Of a stretch of 64,000 bases of DNA, positions 31,342 through 43,556 are shown piece by piece. The notes under the pieces are model-generated. The model worked only from the letters and a program-made list of their open reading frames with translations. It made no database searches and was not told where the DNA came from. Origin of the DNA: Neovahlkampfia damariscottae (Eukaryota; Heterolobosea; Selenaionea; Neovahlkampfiida; Neovahlkampfiidae); contig JABLTG010000029.1 in assembly GCA_016618085.1 (NCBI GenBank), forward strand, positions 78,152 to 142,151. Reading direction: 5' to 3'. The translations under genes were made by a program, and so were the position numbers. Position 1 is the stretch's first letter. Each line of letters starts with the position of its first letter.

Positions 31342-34300
31342 ATGTTACATAGATTTAAAAATTTTAGTTCAATTTTTAAACTGAGGAATATTCAACCAAT
31401 AAAACGTCAGAGTTTCAATTCAACTTTTTCAACAGAAACACACATGACTGAAAAACCAAAGAAAGAAAAAAAAGAAAAAAAAGAAAAAGAAATTTTCACA
31501 TATGTTAATAAAACTCCAAAAGGAGAAAAAAAAAGTAAAAAAAAAACAAAAAACTAAAAAAAAAAAAAAAACAGACGTTTCAGAAGAAGCACCTTCAACC
31601 TATCAACCAAAAGTAATCCAAAAAAATATAGAATTAAAATTAAAAAGTATGTTGAATCAGCATGGTATGAATGGTGGGAAAAGATGGGATTTTTTCAACC
31701 AGAACCAAAAAGTGATAAAAAAAGCGTAAAAAAAATAAAAAAAAAATTAAAACAAAAAAGTATGTTATGGTTTTACCACCTCCAAACGTAACAGGTAGTT
31801 TACATTTAGGTCATGCTTTGACGGTTGCTGTTGAAGATTGTCTCGTTAGATGGTTTTTTTTTTTTTTTTTTTTGACTTGTTTTGACAGGCACAGAATGAA
31901 AGGTGATAACGTTTTATATTTACCTGGTGTTGATCATGCTGGTATTGCTACACAAGTTGTTGTTGAAAAACGATTGAAAAAATTAACAGGTAAAAGCAGA
32001 CATGATATTGGACGTGAAGAATTTCTTAAAGAAACTTTCAAATGGAAAGATGAATATGGAGCTAATATCTGTAATCAACTTCGTCGTGTTGGTGCTTCTT
32101 TAGATTGGACAAGAGAAGTTTTCACAATGGATGATAAACTTTCAATTGCTGTTAATGAAGCTTTTGTTAGACTTTATGAAAAGAAGTTAATTTATAGAGC
32201 TACAAGATTAGTCAACTGGGATTGTACTTTGAATACTGCTATTTCAAATATTGAAGTTGACCATAAAGAGATTGAAAGAAATGAAAAAATTAAAATTGGA
32301 AATAGATTAAAGAAAGTTGAATACGGTTTCTTATTTGATTTTGCATATAAGCTTGAAGACTCTGGTAAAGTTTTTTTGCATGTGTTAAAAATTTTTTAGA
32401 TGAAGAAATTATTGTTTCAACAACAAGACCTGAAACAATTCCAGGTGATACAGGTATAGCTGTTCATCCAGATGATGAAAGATATAAAAAATTAGTTGGC
32501 AAGTTTTGTATTCATCCATTCAATGGAAGAAAAATTCCTATTGTAGCAGATTCAATTACAGTTGATATGAATTTTGGAACAGGTGCTGTTAAAATTACAC
32601 CAGCACATGATTTCAATGATTTTGAATGCGGAAAAAGAAACAAGTTGGAAGTTATCAATATCATGAATGATGATGGTACTTTAAATGAAGAAGGAAAACC
32701 ATTTGTAGGAATGGATAGATTAGATGCACGTGAAGAAGTCATGAAAAAATTAGAAGAATTAAAATTAGCAAGAGGTAAAAAAGAACATAAACTCTCCATT
32801 GGACTTTGTCAAAGAGTAAGTCATATAACAAATTTATTAAAAAAAAAAAAGAGTGGTGATGTTATTGAACCTATTATCAAACCACAATGGTATTTTGATT
32901 GTAATGAACTTGCTGAAAGTGCAATGAAATCAGTTAAAGATGGTGATTTAAAAATACTTCCAAGTTTTTATGTTGATAACTGGAATAAATGGTTAGGTGA
33001 CATTAGAGAGTGGTGTATTTCACGTCAACTTTGGTGGGGTCATAGAATTCCTGCATATTTTATTGTTGTTGAAGGAAAAGAACGTGGTGATGTAAAGTTT
33101 AAAATAAACTAAATACTTTTTAAAAAAGCCAATCGATGAAGAAAATTGGGTTGTTGGTAGAAATGAAAAAGAAGCTTTAGAAAATGCTGCTAAAAAGTTA
33201 GGAATTGATAAAAGTAAAATCACTCTTGAACAAGATGAAGATGTTCTTGATACATGGTTTTCATCAGGTCTTTTCCCATTTTCAACAATGGGTTGGCCAG
33301 AAAATACACAAGATTTTGAAAGTTTTTATCCAAACTCAACACTTGAAACAGGAGCTGATATTCTTTTCTTTTGGGTTGCAAGAATGGTTTTTATGGGTCA
33401 AGCTTTAACAGATAAACTTCCATTTGATACAGTAACATTTTTAACACAAAAAATTTTTAATTTTTTTTTAAAGGTATTTTTACATGCTATGGTTAGAGAT
33501 AAAGAAGGAAAGAAAATGTCAAAAAGTTTAGGAAATATCATCGATCCAATTGATGTTATTGAATCAATTTCTTTAGAAAATCTTCAAGAAAAGTTAAAAC
33601 ATGGTAATTTACAACCAAATGAATTAGAAAGAGCAACAAAATTACAAAAGAAACAATTTCCAGAAGGTATTCCAGAATGTGGTACAGATGCTCTTCGTTT
33701 TACTTTATTAAATTTCACAACTGCAAATGCAAGAGATATTAATTTAGATGTTCTTCGTATTAATGGTTATAGAACATTTTGTAATAAAATGTGGCAAACG
33801 ACTCAATTTTGTTTATTAAACATGAAAGACTTTAAACCAGAAGAATCAATTGTTGTAAGTTTAAAAATCATTAAAAAAAAAAAAGTCTGAAAAAACACAT
33901 TCACTTTCATTCCTTGATAAATGGATTTTAGGTCGTCTTAACTCAACAATTAAAAATGTTGATAAAGCACTTACAAGTTATAACTTTGGTCTTTATACTT
34001 CACTTTGTTATGATTTTTGGTATAAAGAAGTTTGTGATGTTTACATTGAAGCTATTAAACCAGTTATGTCTCTTTCAGAAGATTCAAAAGAAAGAAAAGC
34101 AGCACAAACTGTTTTATATACATGTATTGAAACAGTTTTAAGATTACTTCATCCAACAATGCCTTTCATCACAGAAGAATTATGGCAAAGACTTCCAGGA
34201 CATTCAGAATTTCCAAAAGAAAAATGTTCAATTATGATTAATCCTTACCCAAAAACAGTAATTTTTTTTTTATTGTAAATTTAAAATTTTTTAGGTTGTT

Positions 34301-34804
34301 GAATGGGAATATGAAAAAATTGAACAAGAAATGGATCTCATTCAAAAGATTTGTGGTAGAATTCGTTTTGTCAAAGCATCTTATACTGTTCAAAATCATG
34401 TTAAACCAAAAGTTTATTTTCTCAGTCAATCAGATGATTATACAAAATTATTAACAGAATTATCATCAACTATTTCAACACTTTCGTTTTGTGGAGAAAC
34501 TGCTGTTTTAACATCAACCAATGATAAACCAGAAGGATGTGTTATTGAATACATTGATCAATTTTGTTCTGTTTATGTTCTCTTAAAAGGTTATTTAGAT
34601 GTTGACAGTGAAATTAAAAAATTAGATAAAAAAAAGAAAGAATTGACAAAAGGATTAGATGGTTTAAATAAATTAATGTCAAGTGCAAAATACTCAAAGG
34701 TACCACCTAAAATTAAAGAACAAAATGATGAAAAAAAGAAAAAATATGAACTTGATCTTTCAAATATTGATAATGCTATTGATGAAATGAAGAAATTCAA
34801 TTAA
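31342..34804 (+). CDS. Valyl-tRNA synthetase
   Basis: Eleven exons with ten introns of 31-42 nt give 1032 residues: 31342-31534, 31575-31612, 31648-31725, 31761-31852, 31889-32364, 32400-32815, 32852-33091, 33129-33431, 33474-33854, 33886-34257, 34295-34804. [15 protein letters not shown] holds [20 protein letters not shown] holds KMSKS, and an editing domain ([13 protein letters not shown]), an anticodon-binding domain and a C-terminal coiled coil follow. The basic Ser/Phe-rich N-terminus suggests a mitochondrial form, with internal METs allowing a cytosolic one. Many introns are near-pure A/T; one has a 20-base T-run. Confidence 0.95.
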
Positions 34805-34856
34805 AAATACATATTTTTATGATCCAATCAAATTCTTTTTTTCCATTTTGAGATTT

Positions 34857-35703
34857 ATGCACGAAAAAGTTGTTGAGTCTTTTGAAGAAGAGTCAAAAGT
34901 AAATCTTTTGATTAGAAATGTTATTGGTGTTGGTGTTTCTTTTAGTGTCTTGGCTATCATTATAGCAATTGGTGTTGTTGAATATTTGACCATCACAAAC
35001 TTGCCACTTCAACCTCCTTATATTTTTATTGGAAAAACAAATTTGGATAAATTTAATTTACCAACATATTGTCCTTCAGCTAATAACACAAAATGTTGTG
35101 AAGCTGGAAAACCATGTAGTTTACAGTTTGAAGATCCAACCAACATTACAATTGATGCAACTGTAAAAAAAAAAAACTTTTTTTTAACAATTCAAAGGTA
35201 ATTTTAGCAATGCAAAACATCAACCCAAATGAACCTTTTTTTTGGAAAGATATGATTTCAAAACTTGCCCTTGAAAGTAACTTTGCTGATGAGTTGATGA
35301 GAGGTTTTTCAGGTAATGGAACAATGGGTGGTTTAGATTCATCTGAAGTTTGATTTTTGGATTTATTTAACATATAGATTCCTTTGAAGTTGAAATTTAA
35401 TCAAGATTTTGATTCACTTCGAAAGTTGTTATGTGCTCTTGACCAAAAAGAAAATCCAGAAATGTACTTGGATATTAAATTAGTTGATTTTATGTTTGCA
35501 AATCAAACATATCAAAAAAATCTTACTGCTGCAATGAAATTTGGTTTGAAAAAAAAAAAAAAAGAAATTTAACATTTTTTCAAGATTTTCTTTCAATTTG
35601 TGAAAATTCAAAAGAAAAATGTGAAATTGATCCATTATACAGGGCTGATATATGTGGAAGTACAAGAGTTTATTCAATTGAGCAACTTTTAAGAAGTGGA
35701 TAA
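34857..35703 (+). CDS. Single-pass membrane protein, unknown
   Basis: Four exons (34857-35162, 35198-35347, 35378-35543, 35585-35703) with introns of 35, 30 and 41 nt give 246 residues. One N-terminal membrane helix (GVGVSFSVLAIIIAIGVV) is followed by a lumenal or extracellular domain with several paired Cys (NTKCCEAGKPC). CCAATCA lies 25 bases before the ATG. I do not recognise the family; the sequence is well-formed coding throughout. Confidence 0.65.
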
Positions 35704-35818
35704 TTCACGACATTTCCATAAACTTGATTACTTTTTTTGGAATTTTTTTTTTGGTTTTTGGTAGACAGATTCCATCATCCCACTGATTGTAAAAACAAAA
35801 TTAAAATTATAATTGAAA

Positions 35819-36700
35819 TTATTTATGTTCTGCATAGACATTCCAAAAATCTAAACTTCCGATATTATCTTCTGATTCTACTTTATATTTGAATCCTCTT
35901 TGATCTAAAATTTTTAAACATTCGTTTTTTAATTCTGTTGAATGAGCTTCAATGAAAATTTTGTCCAGTTTTTTCCAGTCAGAATCAACAATTCCTTGTA
36001 AAATTAAAACTTCTGCTTTTTCAGCATCGATTTTCAACAAATCTATTTTTTCAAGCTGTTGAAGTTTAATCAAATCTGAAACTGTTGTACATTCACAAAC
36101 TTCTTCTGATACTTTCCAATACCATCCAATGATAATAGCATCTGCAAAGTACTGTCTTAATGGTAAAGGTAAATAATGGCCAACATAATTAAAGATTGAA
36201 GGAGTTTCTTCTGGATGATCAAAGTAGTATAAAAGTGTATTCTTCATGTCATTTTTTTCCTTTGGTGACCAACCAAAAGCAGATGATACAAATGATGCAT
36301 AATGTTGAGTGAATTTCAAAGGATTATTTGAATTACTGACAGCTGATTTCTTCAAAAATACATTCTTAATGTTATTAATATCTAAATTTTCACGACAAAA
36401 AGCATTTGTCGATGATATTGGTTCAAAAGCAAAAACTTTTGAAGCATTTCTTGAAGCAAGCATTGAGAAGAATCCTCTATTTGCTCCAATGTCGATTACA
36501 ACACCACCTTTAGGTACTGAGAAACCATTTTTGAAATATGACAAACATTGTTCATAAATCATTGTGTTAACTGCTGCATCTTCGGAAAAACTTGTTTTTG
36601 CCATGAATCCATTTGGCAAAGGCTCGAAGTGATGACTCTTTACATACAGATAAAATGATATAATGACCAAAAATACACTTACACTTGCAGTTTTTAACAT
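35819..36700 (-). CDS. FkbM-family SAM-dependent methyltransferase, membrane-anchored
   Basis: 293 residues from the ATG at 36700, which follows CCAATCA; the frame is open upstream to 36769 but would cross the promoter element. An N-terminal hydrophobic anchor (ASVSVFLVIISFYLYV) precedes a Rossmann methyltransferase with VVIDIGANRGFFS (SAM loop), VFAFEPISS and LLKIDAEKAEVLILQG, the FkbM hallmarks. Probably methylates sugars or lipids in the secretory pathway; substrate unknown. Confidence 0.88.
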   Translation of the reverse strand: MLKTASVSVFLVIISFYLYVKSHHFEPLPNGFMAKTSFSEDAAVNTMIYEQCLSYFKNGFSVPKGGVVIDIGANRGFFSMLASRNASKVFAFEPISSTNAFCRENLDINNIKNVFLKKSAVSNSNNPLKFTQHYASFVSSAFGWSPKEKNDMKNTLLYYFDHPEETPSIFNYVGHYLPLPLRQYFADAIIIGWYWKVSEEVCECTTVSDLIKLQQLEKIDLLKIDAEKAEVLILQGIVDSDWKKLDKIFIEAHSTELKNECLKILDQRGFKYKVESEDNIGSLDFWNVYAEHK

Positions 36701-36918
36701 TTTTTGTTCAGTGTGAAAAAAAAGAATCAAAATGATTGGAGGCTTATACGTTGACTGATGTCGTCTCATTGGTCAACTCTGTTTCCCAACAGTGCATTTT
36801 TTTTCTCAACGGTTTGGCAATTGACGAATAATGTTGCAGAGTGGAAATCCAATTTTTTCTTGAATACAAAAGAAAATGTTTTTTATCAAAATTTGAAATT
36901 CAGATCACCTTTTGTTTC

Positions 36919-37600
36919 TCAAATCAATTTGTAATTTCTGGAATAAATCCAAAACACTTCTTTGTCCAATATCATTTGATCCTCCAAATGGTACCAATAC
37001 TCTTTTGATTTTTTTAATAATTTTAAAACATAAACTTTGTTATCTTTCCATTTCTTTTTTGCTATTGCAAATGTGTAAGGAAATTTTTCAATCATTATTT
37101 TGGTCAATTCTTCATCATGCTCAATGATACTTCTTAATTGAAAGTCAGTTGTTGAGAATTCAAGAAATCTACCATTCAGTGTTGCTCTAATAATATCTTT
37201 ATCATATACATAAGGATTTTGAGATTTTGACAATGTTGAATAAATATTTGCATCTAATTCAACTGCTTGTAAAATGAATTGTTTATCAGATTTCAATGAT
37301 TTATGTAAATGTGCATAGGCTTTTTGATTTTGTTTCAATGCTTCTGTCCCCAATCCAATGATTTCTCTATCTTTTCTATATTCTTTCTTGCAATACGAGA
37401 CCATCAATCCATTCTTCCTGACAACTTCCAATATCATTTTTCTACCATCCAATTTTGGAGAAACGAATCTAAACAAGTTCACATCATTCTCCAATGCATT
37501 TTTCAACAATTGAGAATCATTTCTCAAAGATTCAGATTTTTACTACTAATTTCAGGTCCTGGATTTGATTTTTTTTGTTCAATTCTCTAAAGGATGGAGG
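36919..37600 (-). pseudogene. DUF4116-repeat protein, 5'-truncated
   Basis: About 200 residues of DUF4116-type repeats (units with DREIIGLGTEAL, DKQFILQAVELD, DKDIIRATLNG) end at a stop at 36919. The frame has no ATG. About 23 more coding-like codons upstream lie in another frame, joined at a short A-run near 37540 where one extra A would restore continuity. No start or CCAAT element is found before it. I read it as a truncated copy; an unseen first exon is the alternative. DUF4116 proteins are expanded in some amoebae and giant viruses. Confidence 0.6.
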
Positions 37601-37656
37601 TTTGGTTAAAAAATTTTTTTTTTTTTTTTTACAGATTGAACAGCAGTAAAAGTTTA

Positions 37657-37869
37657 CTAATTTTTACTTTGTTTTTTCAAAATCATCAAGTTTTCTTTCA
37701 TCTGTAATTTCTTTTTTTTTTGTTTTTGATTTTCAACAAGTTGTTCCATTTCTTCAGAAACTTCACCACCTGTATCTAAATATATTTTGTATGATCCCAA
37801 AAGTATTTGAGCCATTTTATCGTTAGCTGATTCTTGGTTGAAAGCAGAAATTTTTTCTCTTTTCGCCAT
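37657..37869 (-). CDS. Small charged protein, unknown
   Basis: 70 residues from the ATG at 37869 (MAKREKISAFNQES). The C-terminal half is Lys/Gln-rich and helical. A CCAATCA on the coding strand lies about 45 bases upstream, which supports a real gene despite the small size. No motif recognised. Confidence 0.5.
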   Translation of the reverse strand: MAKREKISAFNQESANDKMAQILLGSYKIYLDTGGEVSEEMEQLVENQKQKKKKLQMKENLMILKKQSKN

Positions 37870-38032
37870 CAACACAAAACTCGAATGTCAGAAAAATTGT
37901 CAAAGAAATGATTGGTCAACTATTTTTAATTGCACAATTTTCATTTTTTTTATTAATCGAAATCGAATTGAATAATAAAAAAAAAAAAGGGTTTCTAATA
38001 TTGACCAATCAATTTTTTGCACTTGTTTGAAA

Positions 38033-39423
38033 ATGACGAGTTTTGAACTGGACAGAATTCATATTCACTTTAATTCCATATATACAAATGAAGATATGAA
38101 GAATTCATTCATGAAACATCTTGAAAGTGAATTTAATACAGAACCATTTGAATTTGTTTTAAAAGTAAAAGAATTTGAATCGGAGGAAGAAGAAAAATTA
38201 AAATTAAAATTATTTTTTGAAATATATGACACATACATCATTAAAAATTCACCAAAAGAAATTAATTTATCCGCTGAAAATCTTGAAAATTTTAGAAAAA
38301 AAAATAAAATTCAGCTGGAAGACCGAAACACCAATTTATTAGAAAATGAACCATTTGATATTTTAAAAAGAATAATACATTCACAATTACTTCATGATGT
38401 ATTTCCAAGATTCATTAGATCTGATTTATGTATAAAAACAATAAAATTACATCAAAGAGATTCAAAAGTTGTTGAAAAAAGGGAAGTTTATGATTTTCCA
38501 TACAAAGATGAAGATTTTACATCAGAAATTGTAACAGATATTGATATTGAATTTATGAATCGTTTAATGAAAGATGGATATGATTGGGAGTTGGTGTTTT
38601 CTGATAAAAAATTACAAATGAATACATTTTATTTTAAAAATGAATATTTTCCAAATGTATCATTTTTAAAAGATTCAAATATTCAAAAATTTGAATCAAT
38701 TATTCCATTTGGACTTCAACATTGTATTGATGCATTAGTTCCAATTTCTCAAGTAAAAAAATATGATAGAGCAATAGTTGATATCAAATGTAAATCATAT
38801 TTAGATGGAGATGAATCATTAAAAAAATATCCTGATCAAATGAAAATGAAAAGATCAAATGCAGTTTTTAATATCACTGCGAAATTACCTGTTCCAGGAT
38901 CAAAACAAAGAAGAGGTCTTGATGCAACTACAACTTATTTTGATCATAAAGGTAATTGGATACGTATCATGAAACCTATAATTCAAAATTTTATAAAAAA
39001 ACCAAATGATTGGGAAAAATCTCATAAAGAAAAAATTGATGGAAAAACTACTAAATTTTATGCAATGCCAAGCTTTCTGAAGTTTCAATTAACACCAATT
39101 TCTGAGAATAAAACGAAATATACGTATATTCACAGTAAGGAATTTTTTGGAGTTTATTTTTTCAAAGTATTTAATATTTGTGGAAGTTTTATGATGAAAA
39201 AAATGACAAAAACAGTTATTCAAAGTAATTTATTATTTTTTATTTATTTTTGAAATTAAAAGTGAGAGCAAAAGGTCTTCGAAGTGATTTATTATCAAAT
39301 ATTCAAAAATTTGATGAAAATATGAAGAAAGAAGCAGAAGAAAACCTTGAAAATGATGGCTATTCTAAATTAAATAGAGATGCATTTCGTTATTGCAAAG
39401 AAGAACACTGCATCGAAGAGTAG
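38033..39423 (+). CDS. RGS-domain protein with C-terminal START-like lipid-binding domain
   Basis: Two exons (38033-39224, 39263-39423) with a 38-nt intron give 450 residues. The N-terminal ~135 residues read as an RGS domain (SFMKHLESEFNTEPFEFVL, EINLSAENLENF, VFPRFIRSDLC), which would accelerate GTP hydrolysis on a G-alpha subunit. The remaining ~300 residues resemble a START/Bet-v1-type domain (YDWELVFSDKK, TTTYFDHKGNW, YTYIHSKEFFG). The combination would link G-protein signalling to a lipid ligand. Domain assignment is by eye; the START call is weaker than the RGS call. Confidence 0.7.
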
Positions 39424-39477
39424 AGATTTTTAATTGATTTTTTGATTGACTTTGACCAATCAAACAATAAAGTAAAC

Positions 39478-40056
39478 ATGATACAAAAACTCTTGTTGTT
39501 TTCAATTCTCATCACTTTTGCTTTTGTTGCAGCTCAAGAAGAACTTGAAGAAGTATACATCTTCGAAGAAGACACTTTAGCTTCAAAAGTAAAAATTGAA
39601 CTTGACAAAAAAAATTCAAACGACTGGTGGATTCAAGTTACAGCAAAACCAAAAATAAAGTTCACTCAATTCAATTTATTGCAGCTGATGGATCATCTAC
39701 TATGTTATATCCACCTCATCGGGAAAAAAAATATGGTACTTTTGCAGGAAAACCAGATGCATTAGTTCCATGGGTTCAAAAGTAACTTTAAAACTTTGGT
39801 ATCTCAGTCATGGATCTCAAATGGTTAAACTTACAGACAATTATAACAAAGAAGGATCAAGTGGTTCAGGAGGTTCTGGTGTTGGTGGTGGTTCACAACA
39901 AACTGGACCAGATCCACCTTCTTCAAAAACAAAGATATTCAATTTCTTATTAAATCTGTCAAGAAATATAAACAACCAGGTAAAAATCCAGCAGCACATA
40001 TTGCAGGAGAAAATGATCTCAGAAGAAAAGTTTGGGCAAACATTCCACATGTTTAA
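39478..40056 (+). pseudogene. Secreted protein gene with three single-base frame breaks
   Basis: A good signal peptide (MIQKLLLFSILITFAFVAA) follows CCAATCA at 39456. Good protein continues through three frames: ... NDWWIQVTAKPK, then VHSIQFIAADGS ... VPWVQ, then VTLKLWYLSHGS with a Gly/Ser linker, and finally QFLIKSVKKYKQ ... VWANIPHV before the stop at 40056. Each switch sits at an A-rich run (about 39655-39660, 39777-39782, 39924-39932) and each would be healed by one extra A. No intron fits. Either decaying or misassembled; function unknown. Confidence 0.6.
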
Positions 40057-40151
40057 AATTTTTGTCTCTTCTACAAAAAGAGAAATGAAAAATTTTTTTT
40101 GTTTCTTTTTTAAGAAGTCGGAATTTTTTTTTTTTTAAAAAAAGAAAATAT

Positions 40152-41253
40152 TTAATCATCGAGATCAACATCTAATCCAAATGCTTCTAACATTAATCTT
40201 CCATAAGCATCTTTTTTTAATATATCTTTTGAACCAGCTACCTTCTGGTGTGTCTTTTATTGAGGAATTCAATATATATTCTTTTGAAAGCTTATAGGAA
40301 TCTTTAAAATGATATAAACGATGATTTGAAACTGAAAGAACTTCTAATAGAAAATCTTCATCATTTTGCATTTCAGTTGTGAAAATATTTCATAAATTTT
40401 TCTGAGTATTGTTTGGATTCAATCCAGCAAGGAATACTTTCTTTTGAACATTTTTTCATCGATAAAATGAAATATTTCTTGATATTCATCAAAAAAATAA
40501 CTCAATAATTTGACAATGAAATCTTCATCCATAACTAACTTGTCAATCAAATCGATAGAAGCATAATCTAAAGGTTGAAAAAATTTATCATGAGATTCAA
40601 TGGATTTGATTAATAAATCTTCATCGTTTTGCAGTTTCTTTGAGCAAAATTTGAAATTTTGTCCATTTAATTCAATTGCTCTCATTGCAATTTCTTTGTC
40701 ATTTTTCATTTGGTTAGTGAGTATTTGAAAATAACCAGGATCATTTTTTCGAAACATTATTATAACATCTTTATCATGTTTTAAATTTTCCGGAATGTGA
40801 TGAACCCATTCATTTGAATTGGACAAAGATGCTAACACTATATCTTTATCACATCTCAATTCACTGTTTTCCGGAATTTTCAGGTAAATTTTTGATTCAT
40901 TAAGCCCACATTTCAAAGAAATTTCTTTCTCAGTCAAAAAAGGCACCAGTATAGATTCCGAAAAAAGCTTTGTTTTAAAGTGCATCTAAAATAAAATCAC
41001 GATTTGTAGTGATTTCTTGAGGCAAAGCTTCAAAAAAAATACAATCAGCAGGTGAATTTACTGTTGATAAAAATGTCCAAAGTACATCTCTATCTTTTTG
41101 TAGTTCTTTTGACGCATATAAAATGTTGGAACAGTGGAGTTTTACTGATTCAAGAATAATTTCTTTGTCATTTTCAAATTTGTATTTGCAAGTATGAAGA
41201 ATATCTTTTCCTTGTTTTATTTTGAGCAACAATAGCTCTCTACACATTTGCAT
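40152..41253 (-). pseudogene. DUF4116-repeat protein with several frame breaks
   Basis: A CCAAT element, an ATG at 41253 and a plausible C-terminus (GRLMLEAFGLDVDLDD) frame about 360 residues of DUF4116 repeats (DKEIILESVKLH, DKDIVLASLSN, DKEIAMRAIELN, DEDLLIKSIESH). The frame changes at about 40977, twice between 40385 and 40445, and near 40243. All four would be restored by removing one base. Introns long enough to explain them do not fit. Decayed copy or error-rich assembly. Confidence 0.6.
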
Positions 41254-41355
41254 GGTGAATTCACTATTGTTTGTTGGTGAGTTCTATTGGTCAAAAACTA
41301 GAAAGTAGTTTCTTTCAGAAATATTATTTTTCTTGAAACTTGAAATTTTATTTCA

Positions 41356-42803
41356 TTACGGTTTGCAAGGTAATTTATTTGGAACGATAAAGGTAGACGT
41401 GGAAAAAGTCATAGGTGCAATAGTTCCGCTTCTATATCTTAATTCAATCAAATAGGCAGTATATCCAGTTGACGGAACTTCTACTTCAATTTTGTAAACA
41501 CCATTTCTTTCTTGAATGACTTTTCCCTTCCAAGCTCTACCTATTTCAACAATTCTAAAATCACGTGATTTTGGATTATGAGCCATCCAAACTCTTGCAA
41601 TCATTGGTTTATCTTCTGCTTTGACTTCAAGTATTCCTTTTGTTTCTTCAAATTTATGAGTCCATGAAAATTTTGGTCTTGGAACATTATTTAAAAATGA
41701 ATGATAATAAGACATTAAACTTTGTATTGCATCTGAATCCCCAAGTCCATGACCAGTCTTTTAAAAAATGAATGAACAAAAAATCAAGTTACATTTGGAA
41801 CATATCTTAATAATTTCTCTCCTTCCAATTCATCATAAAAAAATTCACTTGAATCAGGAACAAAGAATTCATCACCAGTTGAGGAAACGATGAATTTTGG
41901 CATTTTCAAAATCTTTTTATGAGCAATTGGATCAATGATATCAAATAATTTTGTTCCGTTTGGTGAATTGTATCTTGTTAAAATAGTTTCTCTTTCATCT
42001 AAAAAACTTGTTAATTCAATTAAAAATCTGACAATCTTTCAAAGTTGGAGGCCAAAAACAATATGTTTGATAAATTCTATCTAATGTCTTTGCAGTGTAT
42101 AATACTGGGATTACTGCAGGTACAATAGCTGCACAATATTCAGGTTTTGCAGCTGCAACTAACCAAGTTGTCCATCCTCTTTTTGAACCACCCATAACAA
42201 CAAATTGTTCAATTTTTAAATTTCTCTTTTTAAATAAGAAGTCTTTCACAGAATCCATAGCTTTAACTGTTGCTTTTGCCATAGGTAATTGTTGAATATA
42301 ATCAGATCTTCCAGTGTTCATGAATACCTTCCATGTGTATGCAATAATGTCTTCAAAAAAAATAAATAAATTTTTCACAAACCATCTTCAACTCTGTTCC
42401 TCGGTTCTGCAGGAAAAGAAACTGGTTGATAAGGTATTTGATTTAAAATTATCAAAATAGATTCGGTTAATGTTGTAATTATTCCAAACTCCATAGGAAC
42501 TGAAGTTGGTGGTTTTTGGTCTTTATTTGATCCACCGATGACAAATAAAGGTTTCAAATGTTTAAGTTTAGTAGGTACAGCTATTATAACCCAATGTCTC
42601 CAAATTGGATGAGAAACTTCTTCTGTTGAAAGCCATGTTTGACTTGTGACATTTAGCACATAAGCAGTGCCACCAGAATAATTGAAAGTGCTGTGGTGAC
42701 TGTATTTGAAGCTTGGATCAGCTCTATTAACGTATTCTTGAAGGATTGATTCCGAATATGTCAATTGAAGAACAACAAAAATAAATGTCAGAAACAACTT
42801 CAT
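41356..42803 (-). CDS. PhoPQ-activated pathogenicity-related (AprA-like) secreted protein
   Basis: Four exons (42803-42383, 42350-42033, 41998-41793, 41757-41356) with introns of 32, 34 and 35 nt give 448 residues. A signal peptide (MKLFLTFIFVVLQLTYS) precedes an alpha/beta-hydrolase-like domain with VMGGSKRGWTTW (nucleophile elbow type), YCFWPPTLKDY, STGDEFFVPDSSEFFYDEL and LRYVPNTGHG. The same family includes Dictyostelium AprA, a secreted proliferation repressor, and bacterial PqaA. The name describes homology only. The frame break near 42033 is a normal 34-nt intron. Confidence 0.88.
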
Positions 42804-42877
42804 CTGGAAAAAGTGGTTTGACCAATAGGATTTGTATCAATTTTTCCACCATAAAAAAGAAGAGTGTTTTATTCTAG

Positions 42878-43312
42878 TCACACATTTAAATGAAGAAAGT
42901 CGTCAAACATTTCATTAATCGTTGCATCATCTGAAGTTGTGATATCTGCTCCCTCTTTTTCTTTTTCCTCTGTCACTTTTTTGTGGATATGATGTTTCAA
43001 GTCATGAAAAAAATGTCGAACAATATGCTTGACTCTTTCGTTTGATCTTGATGCATCAACCACTTTTTCTAATTGCATCATTTCAATAAATCTTTTCAAT
43101 CCTGCACCATCCTCACATCTATCGATGATTAATTTGATTGCTTCTGATAAGAAAACAATAGTTTCTTGAAAATGTTGGAAATTTTCTTCAATTGAATAAT
43201 CTGTGTGTTGTCCCAAAAATTCAGGAATGTTTTTACTCAAAGTATCAACAATTTCGACGACTTCATGTTCAATATCTGCTGCTTCTCTTGTTTTTGTTCT
43301 TTCTTCCTCCAT
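42878..43312 (-). CDS. Helical protein of 144 residues, unknown
   Basis: Single exon. The sequence is almost entirely predicted helix with His- and Glu-rich stretches (HIVRHFFHDLKHHIHKK) and an acidic C-terminus (INEMFDDFLHLNV). No membrane segment or signal peptide. An ATTGGT element lies about 25 bases upstream. No family recognised. The downstream spacer to 43556 shows no further gene. Confidence 0.6.
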   Translation of the reverse strand: MEEERTKTREAADIEHEVVEIVDTLSKNIPEFLGQHTDYSIEENFQHFQETIVFLSEAIKLIIDRCEDGAGLKRFIEMMQLEKVVDASRSNERVKHIVRHFFHDLKHHIHKKVTEEKEKEGADITTSDDATINEMFDDFLHLNV

Positions 43313-43556
43313 TTGATTTTTTCGAAGATCAATTCTACAACCAATGAAATCATTGAAATCAAATTGAAAAACAAATCAAGATAAGTAAGCAACTATTGTA
43401 TGAAAATAAGAAATACGTGGATATTAAGCTTAATTATTCTGAGAAATTCTGAATATATTGAAGAATGATAAATTTCAAGAACTTGTACATGAACCAACTA
43501 TTTTGGAGATCTGAAAAGAAGAAAAATTGCAATTTTAGAAGAGGTTTTATTGAAAG

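Noticed and set aside
40228-40246. A 16-nt intron to explain the last break of the DUF4116 gene
   Set aside because: Far below the 28-nt minimum of all supported introns; a one-base indel is simpler.
39478-41253. Programmed ribosomal frameshifting (stop-slippage as in Euplotes)
   Set aside because: Some breaks can be placed at a stop codon, but others lie far upstream of any stop and the required shift differs in sign, so no single mechanism fits.
41999-42033. Apparent frameshift in the AprA-like gene
   Set aside because: A 34-nt GT-AG intron joins LKD to YERETIL and restores the frame, so no break is needed.
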